Assembly: GCF_000340215.1 (NCBI RefSeq)
Contig: NW_006921546.1
Location: 864,878-928,877, forward strand
Length of the DNA: 64,000 bases
Origin: Pseudocercospora fijiensis CIRAD86
Taxonomy: Eukaryota > Ascomycota > Dothideomycetes > Mycosphaerellales > Mycosphaerellaceae
Reading direction: 5' to 3'
In this document: in pieces, positions 47,515 to 58,972 of the stretch
How positions within the stretch are numbered: the stretch's first letter is position 1
Layout: the number at the start of each line of letters is the position of its first letter
Program-made: the position numbers and the translations under genes
The notes under the pieces: generated by a model
Seen by the model: the letters and a program-made list of their open reading frames with translations, nothing else
Told to the model about the DNA's origin: nothing
Database searches by the model: none

Positions 47515-48935
47515 TATATTATCGCTATATTAACTCGGTAGTTAGGCGGGAGTAATAGTCTCTAATCTACTAACGATATTATTATACTAGTATCCTTATT
47601 AAATTAATAACGCTATAGCGTCGCTACGTTCGTACGCTATAGTATAAGATATCTACCGACGTTAGAAGCAGAGCATATAACTAAACAGTTATAGCTAGCA
47701 TTTACCTATATCGCTAGACCGTTTAAGTTAAATACGGATAGAGCGTAGTTAGTCGAGATCTAAAATATAAACTATCTATAAACCGAACTACTATTACTCG
47801 ATATATTCTACTCTCTCTATCCTTACCCTAACCGCCTCCTCGTCGCCTTTCGCCTACGTCGTATATTAACCTACCGACGATAATATACTAATAGTATCGT
47901 CGCCCTTCGTCGGAGTATTTCCGCTCGTAGACTTATTATCTCTACTACTATCTCTACGATCTGTTCCTCTAGTACCTCTATACTTAGCTACTCCTTATTT
48001 ATTATTCGCCCGTATACTACCTAGCCGGCCGACAAATCTTCCTCTACGCTCCTCCTCCCGCTTACCCTCTATTTATCGTAGCCTTCGCCTAGTCCGCCTA
48101 TTCCTCTCTTATTAACCTCTATTATACCCTTACTTAATCTACCTATTACTCTCTCGTTAACTTCTATTATACCCTTACCTACTATTATATTACTACCTAC
48201 CGGTGCACTATCTACCTAATCGCTAGGCCTATTAACCTACGCCTACGTCGCTAACTTATCTAGTCGCTATTCCCCTATTTCTATCCTATAATAGTATATT
48301 TCCTATATAAATAAAAACGCTATATATTCTACGTAATATAACTATTTCTCCTCTACCGAGAAGCTCGCCTAGTTATACTATAGAAGTAGTAGCGGTCGCT
48401 CGTATAACTATCGTCGTATTAATATTCTATCGCAATACTCGGCTATATTACCGGTCGCTAGCGCTAGCTCGGCATAACTCGCTAACATTTAGTAGTCGGC
48501 TATCTCGGTAGTCTTACCCGTATCTGCGTAACGGCTAGCCGTAGAGAGAAGTTTCGGAATAGCGACGTACTTAAGCAGTTTAGTAGGCGAAATCGGATAA
48601 AGGTAGGATACGGACAACCTCTAGAACCGACGTCCTCTTATATCTTTCCTCGCTATATATATTAGACTACCTACTATATCGCTACTTTGTCTATTATTAT
48701 AGCCGATCCTACCTTACGTCCTACTAGAACCGTACGTAAACTCGATTAAATTTTACCGTACCGCTCGTGCCTACGCGTCCGCCTCTACTTATCGTATGCT
48801 ATTTCTTTTGCAATATACTATTCGCCTACGTACTCTCTCTAGTATACTCGAATAGCGCGGTTATACCGCACCGCATTTCGATCTAGGCGTCGTATTTGAA
48901 ATCCGCGTATATAAGTTAGGTTTAATTTAATGTCT
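47515..48935 (+). pseudogene. Coding-like remnant after the helicase
   Basis: Forward frames read as protein in two stretches. At about 47,655-47,960: TLEAEHITK, LAFTYIARPFKLNTDRA, LLLLDIFYSLYPYPNRLLVA, FRLRRILTYRR. At 48,240-48,930: ANLSSRYSPISIL, FLAIYIRLPTISLLCLLL, YRTARAYASASTYRMLFLL. The first may be the C-terminal exon of the RecQ-type helicase, since it is downstream, same strand and in a different frame beyond P2. I do not recognise the second. A Pro/Thr/Ser-rich stretch near 47,970-48,200 separates them. Confidence 0.35.
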
Positions 48936-50450
48936 CCTCGTACGTCGTTATATATTATCTATCGTAATCTCTTATATTCCCTCTAGCTCTTACTATTACT
49001 TAGGGGTCGAGCGCTAATACTATAGCTCTCTCGCCTCGTATTTATACGTACTATCGACGGTAGCTAATAAAGTGCGGCTTACCCGGGTTATTTCTTACTA
49101 CTAGTATCTGCTTTATATCTATTATCCTAGCGAGTGCGCTAATACCCCGACCGATCGACGTGCTAGCTTAGTTTCTATACTATCGTACTAACTATAGGCC
49201 TTCTCTAGTAGTTAGGTTAGATCTCGCTAGTAGAGGATATACTCGGTTAAGTCGGATTATACCCTATATAACTTAACGTAGGTACACTTACTAGACAATC
49301 TACCGGTTTTTCCCTATCTCGCGATACCCGTATTAAAATACTAGAACCTGTCGGTAAAGGAGTCGGCTAGATCGAGTATTATTAGACATAAGCTATTTAT
49401 AGAGATCTTATACGTTAACCTGCTTATATATATAGTATAGTCGATACTACGCCGTAGTGCTACTAAACATCGCTAGCTACGTATAGGAGGTAAATATATA
49501 TAGTTATAGTACTACCCGAATTTCTATATCTAGCACTTCTATCGTACGAGACTTAGGCGTTATATAACCTAGGGCTAATCTACTAAACGACGATTAGATA
49601 CGAACCGGTTTGCTAGGTAGCAAACTATATTATCTATATTACTTTTACTAGCTAGCAAAATAGTTAGCACTCTCGTATTATAATTGCGGTTATAGTAGAT
49701 ACGTCTACTAGCTATAGGTCGTAGTATAGCAACGCTACTAAGGCTCGAACCCTAATTGCGCTATCTATCCCTAGATATAGCTCGACTATTATACCTCGCT
49801 AACTAGCTTTTATCGTATATCGTCTGTTAGGACGTCCGGTATACTATCTATACCGTTATCGCAGCCTTAGCTATCTTAGTCTAGTATATTCTTGCTTACC
49901 TAGTAGTCTACTATTATCTAATCCGGCTATTATCGAGGCAATCCGATATATCCTTACGTTATAATACTAACGGACCCGTATACGGACTTGTTAGGCTATA
50001 TACTAGTTTATATATAGTTATTATATACGCAATAAAATACTACGATTAACTCGGTTAGTATTCGGTTCTTAAAACTGTTAACTCGTAATATCGTAGAATA
50101 GATAGCAGTTAGTTCGTCTACCCGGGATATACGTCCGAAATTATAGTATATTTTCGAACGACTACAATTCTCGAAAACTAATTTCTCCCCCGATCGATTA
50201 GATAACAACGCCCTAATCTAACGATATCTTTTATTATTTATCTACCTAAACATAAACCTACTATAACTGAGACAGTCCGAGCAAATTAGTAACCTTACCG
50301 CCGCTAAGATTTACCCTAATCGTTGCTAACCCTCGGGTCTAGCTTACTTACGTATTACGCTCTATATACTAACGGCGTTTTCTAGGGCAGGTTTTATAGG
50401 TTACCTCCTCCTACTACCGTATATTATATAGTAAATTATTAATAGTATAA
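48936..50450. other. No recognised gene; one palindrome; weak reverse-strand frame
   Basis: A reverse-strand open run at 50,008-50,208 (LSNRSGEKLVFENCSRSKIY) might be coding because it keeps unusual Trp-free but Cys/Asn-containing sequence. It has no recognisable family and the frame around it is broken. Otherwise only AT-rich RIP-type sequence and palindrome P3 are visible. Confidence 0.35.
49604..49668. repeat. Composite palindrome P3
   Basis: Arms ACCGGTTTGCTAGGTAGCAA and TTTTACTAGCTAGCAAAATA separated by about 20 bp, with the end ATAGTTAGC as in P2 and P14. Confidence 0.65.
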
Positions 50451-50452
50451 TA

Positions 50453-50520
50453 CTAACTGTTTTGCCGCCTAGCAAACTGCTAGGCTATTGTCTATTTTCC
50501 TAGCCGGTAAAACGGTTAGC
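50453..50520. repeat. Composite palindrome P4
   Basis: CTAACTGTTTTGCCGCCTAG on the left pairs with CTAGCCGGTAAAACGGTTAG on the right, so it has a long outer inverted repeat. A TACTAAC branch-point-like string and CCTAG acceptor-like string lie at its left edge. Confidence 0.7.
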
Positions 50521-50529
50521 ACTCTTATA

Positions 50530-52000
50530 TAGTCGTATTTATTATCCTATAGTTTAACGGGTTAGAGAAATACGAGGCGGTCTATATTGCTTAACTACTA
50601 TATCTACTTAGAGACGGTAGTATACATACATCGAATGCATTACGTATACTATGCTTAGTATAGGCTTATATATGCTCTAGCCTATCGATATATTATAGTT
50701 GCCCTACCTAGAATAGATCTATTGTCTCTAGTATTTCCGAAATACCGCCCCGCGTAGCCTCGAGCTATACGGCTACTCCGATACGTATACTGTCTCGTAT
50801 TCTCTAGCCTTCCTCCTATACTATACTTACTATTCGATTAGCGTTAGATATCCCGTCTAATAACAAAGGTATATACTCGTCGCGAATATAGTCGATTAAA
50901 TCTTTACCCCTAAACTTAAGTTCTAGGACCTCCTTTACCTCCCCTAATGCTTTATCGAGGTTAGCTATACTATATACGTCTAGTAGCTTACGGTATGCCG
51001 CCTCTAGAACCGGAATTACCTTAATAGTAAGATCTACTAAATCCTATTATATAGGTAGCCCTACTACTCGGCGTAGTAATCGGATGCTATTTACTATTAA
51101 TAAGTAGTCTAGGTACTATTTCGCCTAGTATAGGATCGCGTCGGGAAAGTACTCCTACTATACGCTCTTAATTAATGTTATCGTCGTCGTATAGAGTATT
51201 AATAGCAGATCGTCTAGATACGTACCTAGTAGTATTAACTTTATATACTACGCGGCTAGACAATACCTATTTACGGTCGGGTAGTCTATTTATATTACCG
51301 CTATCGTAACCGCTATCCTATCGATAATAAAGCCTACTAGACATATACGGTACCTACTACTATTCGGTTTTACAAATATATTATCTACGATTAACGTCCT
51401 ATCGCCCTCGGTATATAGCTCTAAAAGCTCGGAATAGGCGACGACTAGGTACTTAAACCTATCCTTTACTATCTCTAGTTATATATAAAAGCCCGCGTAT
51501 CTTAGTATATTTAGTTCTATGCCTACGGTCGAATAGTCCGGCCGTTTGATTTTCTTTATCTCCGGTAGCTATAAGACATCCTCGATAACCTTATCCGCTT
51601 GTTTTTTATTTAACCCCGCGCACCGATATACTAACCTAGCTACTGCTTTATATACTTCTATCGAACGACCCCGGGTATATATTATTATAAACTGCATCCT
51701 AATTCGCTAGTACGCCTCCCGCGTACTATACTACTCTAGGTCTACTCGGTCGCTCTCGCCGTAGTTATAACGCGTATTAGATTAGTCTATTATCTACTTG
51801 CCTAAGATCTATTTATACCTCCCCTCGGCCCCTATTATCTCTATAATCTCTCGCTATAGATACGTATCTTTTCTATCTCTACCGTCGCCGTACCGGTACG
51901 TTATACGAGTTTGTTAACCTAATATATTAATATCGCACTTGCTTTTTATAATACTAAATCCCCTCCGCTTCGCCTATCTATATATAAACTATTCGGCCGC
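50530..52000 (-). pseudogene. Reverse-strand coding remnant, possibly MULE transposase
   Basis: Reading leftward, one frame runs about 1.4 kb with RIP-type stops only. It includes WAKRRGFSIIKSKCDINILG-like sequence at the N-terminus (51,960 on; a FAR1-type start is possible), YKAVARLVYRCAGLNKKQAD, FKYLVVAYSELLELYTEGDR, TLIVDNIFVKPNSSRYRI, GTYLDDLLLILY, EYFPDAILY and a charged helical stretch (EVKEVLELKFRGKDLIDYIR). The order of VDN.F, VGF, DDL.LI and FPDA resembles Mutator-like transposases, which would give the first catalytic Asp in TLIVDN. The C-terminal part does not clearly fit, and no terminal inverted repeats were found. A host gene is equally possible. Confidence 0.4.
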
Positions 52001-52890
52001 CTAGAATAACGGGAATTAATGCCCGTAGATCCGATCTAGTAGCCTATATGCCCCTATTAGACGCTCGTATCGCGCCCTAGTATTATCTATCCTACTATCC
52101 TTACTGCGAACTCGTACTAGAGCGCCGGGCAATCTTATAATTATTAGATGTCGCTAAATAGCGGCGCTCCTCTCGCGATATATCTCCTCTAATAACTTCT
52201 CTCGCCCTCTTACGCCTCCGCCTAAGCGCTAACGATCCTATTCGCGAACGGCGTATTCGATATTAAGTAGCGTAAAGTAGTCGTTAGTTATACTCTATAA
52301 TAGGAACTACGATAGACTTATTATCGCTTCTAGCGTAACTACCCGATTGTCGCGTATAACTACTATATAGTATAGACGATCTATACTACTATATCTAATA
52401 CTTACTCGGCTAAGGGGAAACTCTATCCCCCTCTATAAACGGAATCGGCCTCGCTATTAAACTTAAAGACTAGTTATATTCCCTTCCTCTTCTATAGCGC
52501 GTAACTTATACCGCATCTATATATCTACGCTACTATCCGCCCTAATAGATATATCCTTACCTAAACTATCTATTATAAGAGATTACTATATCCTATACGT
52601 ATATCTATCTCGCGCGTATAATACTCGGTCGAAGACTCGACCCTCTCTTCTATCTTTATCCTATCTCGCCCGTTTCTACGTAGTATATCTCCTATAGCTT
52701 ATCGTATATATTAACTAATAATACGGCCGGTACTATTGCGTACTATTGCGCCGACCGCCCTATACCTACTAACGCGCCCTATAATCTTGTAATTAATAAT
52801 ACTAACTATTATTCTACCTAGTAAAACGGCTAGTATTGCCTTAGGTACCTGCTACCGCGCCTACGTAGCTCGATATCGCCTTTACGTCTA
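52001..52890. other. No recognised gene
   Basis: AT-rich RIP-type sequence with no family I can name. The single palindrome P5 lies in it, with a short duplicated GGTACTATTGCG/CGTACTATTGCG near 52,729-52,752. Confidence 0.4.
52804..52832. repeat. Single palindrome P5
   Basis: ACTATTATTCTACCTAGTAA followed by AACGGCTAGT. It is a degraded unit of the P family. Confidence 0.5.
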
Positions 52891-53155
52891 CTCTTTACTT
52901 AGGCTAAGTTTAACCGTATATTAGCGTATTTCGGCGGACTTTACTTTATAGTATTAACTAAGGCGGCGAACGAAGCGTAGTCCCGACCTTACTATATAAA
53001 TTAGCTACGTCGCCTAGGAGGACTCTTTTATACGTATATTAGTAGAGTAAACCGCTAGTCTACCGGTCTTGCCCCGAGCGCTATTAACGTACTAATATAG
53101 GTCTCTTCTCGGCCGCTAACTCTCTCTACTTTATAATCTACTTCTACTACTAGCG
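52891..53155 (+). promoter_or_regulatory. Repeated promoter block R1
   Basis: First of four direct copies of a roughly 270-300 bp block. Conserved landmarks in order: TTAGGCTAAGTTTAA, TTCGGCGGACTTTAC, AAGGCGGCGAACGAAGC, the TATA box CTATATAAATTAGCT (52,992 on), an AGTAAACCGCTAGTCTACCG segment, and a pyrimidine-rich CTACTTTATAATCTACTTCT stretch. TATA box plus downstream CT-rich tract fits a fungal core promoter. It stands just upstream of the remnant at 53,200. Confidence 0.65.
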
Positions 53156-53199
53156 ACCTATACTCGTCTATCTATTCCTCCGGCCGGTAAACTAGTCTA

Positions 53200-53630
53200 T
53201 AGCCCTATACGTATATCCTACGCTACCGTACTATACTACGCTACGACTATCTACTAAGCTCCCTACTACGTCCGATTATCGCTATAGTAGACTATACCGA
53301 TAGTGCCGCCGTCGCGCCCTTTAAGGCCGAACTCCGTCGTCTCTATATTAATAAAAACCGCTAGCTATTTTTCTACGCCTACTTAATTAATAAAGAGATC
53401 GAATACTACCGCGGTCGAATATTAAGCTTCTCTTAGCTCGACCTCGACGGCTATTCCGAAAAGCTTCGCTAACTCCGACTACGTAAGCTCGCGATCTTCC
53501 TAGTTAGTATCGGCTATACTAGATTTTAAAGGGACTATACTCGGTACATTTAGAGATATTAGCCTCGTATACTAGCGATAGAGCCGTAGAAGTTAAGGTC
53601 GGAATCGTCTCTATATAGCTCCGCTACGAT
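53200..53630 (+). pseudogene. Unrecognised gene remnant A, downstream of R1
   Basis: The frame reads TDSAAVAPFKAELRRLYINK, LFFYAYLINKEIEYYRGRIL, LDLDGYSEKLR, LRLRKLAIFLVSIGYTRF, then RDYTRYI. It is charged with no signal peptide evident, and breaks are TAG/TAA. No family is recognised. Its position after promoter block R1 suggests it belongs to the same co-regulated set as the genes at 54,450, 56,285 and 62,275. Confidence 0.42.
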
Positions 53631-54050
53631 AATTAGTATTTATTTAGTTACTCTATATAGAACTAGGCGTAGGGAAGCCTATATACGCCCCTAGGTTACC
53701 TATTATACTATACTCTCGACGGCGGATTAATACGGACGTACGTAGTATTATAGACTATGCCGTAGCTTATACTACTGCAGTTCTATACTATCTAGCTCTC
53801 TATTACTCTTATCCTTATATAATAATTTAATTTATATATCTGCTATCTTATCCTTTCCTATACTATACGTACCGATATCTCCTATAATCGTCGACTATTT
53901 TGCTAGCTAGTAAAGTCTATCGTCCCTATAGCCGCTATAGTTGCCTTATATCCTATCTAGCTATACGTATCTACTATTGCCTCCGCCGATAGAACAGTCG
54001 ACTAGGCGTTAGGTATCTATTAGCTCGGTACGCTAGTCGTTACCTAACTT
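53631..54050. other. No recognised gene; holds palindrome P6
   Basis: RIP-type sequence between remnant A and block R2. Palindrome P6 is the only structured element seen. Confidence 0.4.
53893..53919. repeat. Single palindrome P6
   Basis: GACTATTTTGCTAGCTAGTA followed by AAGTC, one clean unit of the family. Confidence 0.65.
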
Positions 54051-54054
54051 TATA

Positions 54055-54320
54055 CCCTTTACTTAGATTAAGTTTAATACTATACTAGCGTGTTTCGGTA
54101 GACTTTACCTCTCGGCCTCGACTAAAGCGGCGAACGAAGCGCAATCCCGACCTTGCTATATAAATTCGCTATATCGCTTAGGACGACCTTTTCGTACGCG
54201 CCTTAGTAAAGTAAACCGCTAGTCTACCGGTCTTAGCCTAAGCGCCTATACTACGCTAATTTATATCTCCTTCTACTCCTCGACTTCTCTTCTACCTTAC
54301 TACCTACTTCTACTACCGCC
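54055..54320 (+). promoter_or_regulatory. Repeated promoter block R2
   Basis: Second copy of the block. Landmarks: TTAGATTAAGTTTAA, TTTCGGTAGACTTTAC, AAAGCGGCGAACGAAGC, TATA box GCTATATAAATTCGCT (54,156 on), AGTAAACCGCTAGTCTACCG, and a long CT-rich stretch. It stands upstream of remnant B. Confidence 0.67.
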
Positions 54321-54439
54321 TACTCTACTCGCCTAGTAACTTTTCCGCCTAGTAAATTAGTCTATAGTTATACTACTACTATATCCGTATATATACTATA
54401 AACTATATATATCGTCGCCTCTAATTACTACTATAGTAA

Positions 54440-55900
54440 AGGTCGCCGACGATAACACTATAGATAGTACGCTAGGCCGATCCCGCGTAGATTAATAAGC
54501 CGTAGCTATCTTCTATAATCGCTACTATAAACACTTTAATATTATATATAATTACTTTATCGACCTAGTCTAATTCGTATTCTAGGCGAGCGCTTGCCCC
54601 TATTATACTACTATACGCCGTAAGCTCGTTAGGACCGTATATAATATATCCCGTAGTATTTATTTCTTATACCGCCCCTACGTACGTCCTTCCTTCGATA
54701 GTGCCCTACTATAAGTTAGCTACGCTATAGACTACTTTGCCGGCCGGCAAACGGTTAGCGATATCTATTGCCTTTACTAGCTAGTAAAGCGGTCTATAGT
54801 CGACGAAACTATATACTATCCGACTAACTAGCGTATAGTACTCGATTATTAGCGAATACGTAGGACTCTATCTAGCGGTACCCTAAAGTTACTATATCTA
54901 TTCCTATACTAGAGCATCGCGTTTACTAGCTTATATAACTAGTCGCCCTGTCCTATCGGTTTATAGTAGTCTTGTCGCTTATCTATATATATATTATCCT
55001 ATAGTCTTCTAAAGTTAGGTTTACCGTCGACGTAGACCTATTCGCCTACGACGCGCTCTATCTACTACTAGGTATATATCGGATCCCGTACGTTACCCTA
55101 GACTATATATCTATATATTAGAGCACTGTCGCCTATAGATCCTTCGAAAACAATCCGGACGTAAAGGCGATTATTTGTTACTCTTATAGCCGCGCTCGCC
55201 TAGCTATATTTTATATTACTACTATAACCGATATCTCCGCTATCGCCTAGAAACGCTTATAGAACTAGCTATCGGCGCCTAGGACTTAGCGTCTAGTATA
55301 CTATCTATATCGTATCGATCCCGCCTACTATTATCTTAAGCTAGACTTGCCCTATCTACTCTCTACTCGTCTGTTTATAGCTCTTATACTAGAGCGTATC
55401 TTTAGTAATAACGAGATTAAGCGCATTCGCGGTCGTACCTTTAAACCGTAATCTACTAAGATATAGTCTATCTAGGCCTAAATAAAGCACTAATTAATAT
55501 CCTAGAGAGCTCTACTCGCGCGTCCTAGGCTTTAATATAGTCTCCGTAAGATCGACGTATAAGTTCCTTATCGGCGTATCTCTATTCCTCTCGGTAGATA
55601 GACGATACGCTTAGATATTATTAGTCCTATAGTATATTATATCGTATATTACGCGAATAACTATATTTAACTATACTGTCTACGAATTCCTACGTGCCCT
55701 ATTCCCTACCTTCGTTCGACTAACCCGCTTTAATACTCGTCTTACGCTACGCAATACGCTAGCCTACGGCACTTAGCTACCGATAGTGTTGCCTACTAGG
55801 AAATTATCGCGTCCTCGTAACGCCTCGCCCTCTATTACCTGCTATTTTTTACTAATACTAACTATAATCCCGTATAGCAAAATAGACGCGCCTATATTCT
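54440..55900 (+). pseudogene. Unrecognised gene remnant B, downstream of R2
   Basis: Not recognised. Forward coding-like stretches lie on both sides of composite palindrome P7. Before it: AVAIFYNRYYKHFNIIYNYF, IDLV, KLVRTVYNISRSIYFLYRPY, VRPSFDSALL. After it: YRSFENNPDVKAIICYSYSR, ARLAIFYITTITDISAIA, RIDPAYYYLKLDLPYLLSTR, LFIALILERIFSNNEIKRIR. The second stretch has few breaks over about 350 bp. P7 is followed by CTAAC and TATAG (54,826-54,836), so it may sit in an intron between two exons of this gene. Confidence 0.45.
54726..54800. repeat. Composite palindrome P7
   Basis: The cleanest copy. The first arm holds TTTGCCGGCCGGCAAA, a perfect 16-bp palindrome; the second holds TTTACTAGCTAGTAAA, also perfect. 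The outer ends TATAGAC and GTCTATA are inverted. The two cores differ only by transitions. Confidence 0.8.
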
Positions 55901-55950
55901 ATATCTATTAGCCTAGTATACCTTATACTACTTTACTTTACCTTACCTCC

Positions 55951-56240
55951 TACCCTACTTATATTAAGTTTAATCGTATACTACCCTGTTTTCGGTAGAC
56001 TTTACTTCTTAGCCTTAACTAAGGCGGCGAACGAAACACAATCCTAGCCTATCTATATAAATTAGCTACGTCGCTCGGGATAACTCTTTTATATAGCCTT
56101 TAGTTAGGTCGACCGCGTTACTATTTAACGCGTACGCGCCTACGGCCTATACGTTAGTCCGAGCGCCTATACGCTACCTATTTATATTTCTCTTCCTCCG
56201 TATCTTCCCTACTTTTCTATCTACTACTACTACTTCTACC
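55951..56240 (+). promoter_or_regulatory. Repeated promoter block R3
   Basis: Third copy of the block. Landmarks: TATATTAAGTTTAATCG, TTTTCGGTAGACTTTAC, AAGGCGGCGAACGAAAC, TATA box TCTATATAAATTAGCT (56,053 on), and a CT-rich stretch ending CTACTACTACTTCTACCG. It is upstream of the SNF2-type helicase remnant. Confidence 0.67.
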
Positions 56241-56245
56241 GTCCG

Positions 56246-56270
56246 TCGTTATTTTCTAGCTAGCAAAGTA
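56246..56270. repeat. Single palindrome P8
   Basis: TTATTTTCTAGCTAGCAAAG followed by TAGTC. It lies in the presumed 5' leader between block R3 and the helicase frame. Confidence 0.6.
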
Positions 56271-57129
56271 GTCTATAATCGAATTAGTACTACCTAGGCG
56301 ATACCTAAGGACGTTTCTAAGTTAAATATAGCGGACGACCCCGAAGTGCTAGCTCTAGGCCCTCTACGTCTATCTAGGCGTCTACCCTCTCTAGTTATTA
56401 GTCCTCTTATACCTAGCGATATATATAAATTCGCGTACGACGAAAAGGCCTTTCTTAGCGAGGCTAGGTCGACCCGAGTAGATAATACTTATAACTACTA
56501 GCGAACTATACGCGTAATAGACGACCTAACGAATATCCTTTATAAGTAGTATAAGACGTACGACGTATATAAGATTAACGATTAGAATCCGATACTATAG
56601 CGAGCCTTCCTACGAGATATTAGTAACGGTATTAATATAACTTTTTCGACTTCGGATACTATTAATTCCGCTAATATAAAATATCTCCCGAGTAAGCGTA
56701 AGAGTACTATCTAGGCTAATACTAACTAGCTATAGCTTACGCCCTAGCCCGATACCCCGTTCCCTATTACCGACGCCTAGCGTACGTTATACGCTAGTAT
56801 ACTCGATACCCTATAGTACTATCGCTCTAGGTATATAGCTACGCCTCTATTATTTAATAAAGCCTATACGGCAATAAACATCGACGTTACCGTACTCCTA
56901 GACGGCGAGATCGATAAAGTTAGTAAATGCCTATACTATATTACGTTTCGCGGACTCTGTCTTACGATATAGTAACTATAGGCTATTATATAGATCGTCG
57001 AAATATAGAAATTACCTATATAGGGCGCTATTCTCGCCGACGATACCGGTACTAGTAAGACTATCTCTATCCTCTACGCCGCCGTAGCTTAGTCCGAGTA
57101 TATCGAAGAATAGCGTATTATATATTAAG

Positions 57130-57254
57130 GTAAGAAATGTTAATCCTAACGTATAGATTATTTTACTAGCCGGTAAATATACGTCTAGATATCTATTTGC
57201 CGGCTAGTAAAACGGTCTATATATATACTTATCTCCTACTAACTATCGTCGTAG
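57130..57254 (+). other. Predicted intron in the SNF2-type gene, containing P9
   Basis: 5' splice site GTAAGA at 57,130, branch point TACTAAC at 57,237-57,243 and TAG at 57,252-57,254. The coding frame reads into it (SEYIEE, RIIY) and out of it (AILDYAYIERGIVLDS). 125 nt, of which about 69 are the palindrome composite. Confidence 0.6.
57152..57220. repeat. Composite palindrome P9
   Basis: TATAGATTATTTTACTAGCC pairs with GGCTAGTAAAACGGTCTATA at the other end, an outer inverted repeat of about 20 bp with 2-3 mismatches. Each half holds its own palindrome (TTTACTAGCCGGTAAA and TTTGCCGGCTAGTAAA). Confidence 0.78.
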
Positions 57255-58895
57255 CTATACTCGACTACGCCTATATAGAGCGAGGTATCGTACTAGACTC
57301 TATCTTCGGCTATTGCGTCCCGTTCTATAATATACCGACTATTTTCGACGACGACCTACGCGACCTACTTATAATAGTAGTCGATACTTTCCTCGACTAG
57401 CGATTCGGCGTTAGTAGCCGCTAGACGCTCTAGCGTAGGATACTCGATTATCTAGAGTACGAAGCCGATAGTGTTTGCCTAGGCCCTCTTAAAGAGGACA
57501 TTAACGTATAGAAGTTAACTATCGCCGAATTACGTACCGAGCTAGATAAGACTTATACGACGCCTTACCGCTACGCTTCTATCTACTAAATCGGGACCGC
57601 CGCGACGATTAATACCTAGCGCGATGCCTATAACTAGTACTTTAGTCCTAATCCTAACTATACTCGCTATATCTACGTCGCTGCTCTCGTCGCGCTTAAC
57701 GGCGAGTCTCGCTATCCTATCTATATTATCTAGCGTTACCTAAATATATCCGACGGCCTAGGACTTATCGAATATATCGTATCCCTTTCGGACCGCGATC
57801 TATAGACTACTCGTACGCTTATTATCTCTACTCGCGAGGCCTTTATTTAGGAGATACTTATACCTAGCCTAGCGTACTATAAGCGATATAACCGCCTAGC
57901 TTAGTTTTAGAATCGGCTACGGCTATATTAGTAGAAGGACGAATTGTAACTACGGAATCTCGAGGTAGTCGATTATCGAATAGAGCGTAGAGACCGTACT
58001 AATAACACTATTAGAGAACTCTAGATTGCCCGTAATACTTAATTATACGATAAGTATCGATCCGATAATACGTTTCGTCTCGCTAACTTATACGCCGCGT
58101 ATCTGTCTATCGTTATATATAACGAGGTATACTACTTCCGGGCGTAGTTCTTACTCTAAACAGACGCTATATAGAATCTCTTTAATAACGCGTATATAGT
58201 AGCTGTATTTACTATAGCGACTCTATTAGCTACCGATCTTAACGACTTCGCTATACTTACTCGGTTTCTATTCCGTCGTATTCTTAAACTATAGGACGCC
58301 TAAGATCGGACCGACCTTATCTTTAGATTTTCGGACGTTACTAATACCGTTATATACTATAGCCGTTTCTAACGCGACTATAGCCTCCGATAGAGCGCTA
58401 TTCCCGAAGACCTACGAATCTATCGTATAGCTCTACTATCTCGCCGCGTCTATACTAGCGCTATATACTTTCGTAATATCGTCCTCTAAATACTTAACTC
58501 TAAAGCCTTACGTAGGCCCCTCGACGACGATAACTAGATATATCTAACGATATTCGCCTTTAGCCTCTACGTCCTCTAACGCTTTAAAGGAAACTAACTT
58601 AAGATCTGCGACTATACTATAATCTTAGGGGACGACATTCCCCCGTAGTAAGTCGTTAACGTTAAGGTATAATATACTCCTATTTCCTAGGTAGAATACC
58701 GCGCCGCTTACTATCGCTTCGCTAAGCGTATCGATAAGCTAGACCGTAGTATTAAGCGCCCCTCTACTACGCTAACTTATAAGGCACTATTTCGCTAGCT
58801 TAGTCTCTATACCGCCTATCCTCTTCTTACCGCTATCGCCGACCGAAGGCTAACCTCCTCTACGCTAACTCTTTAATCCCTATAAGTCTATTACG

Positions 58896-58972
58896 CTATA
58901 GACTATTTTACTAGCTAGCGAAAACTAGTAGACGTATACGACTATTTCGCTAGCTAGTAAAGTAGTCTATAG
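58896..58972. repeat. Composite palindrome P10
   Basis: CTATAGACTATTTTACTAGC at the left pairs with GCTAGTAAAGTAGTCTATAG at the right, a nearly perfect 20-bp outer inverted repeat. A CTAAC follows at about 58,975. The composite interrupts the helicase reading frame, so it may be intronic too. Confidence 0.75.

Noticed and set aside
51150..51250. YLDD-like string on the minus strand suggesting a reverse transcriptase
   Set aside because: No other RT motif surrounds it, and the frame context fits the unassigned or MULE-like remnant better.
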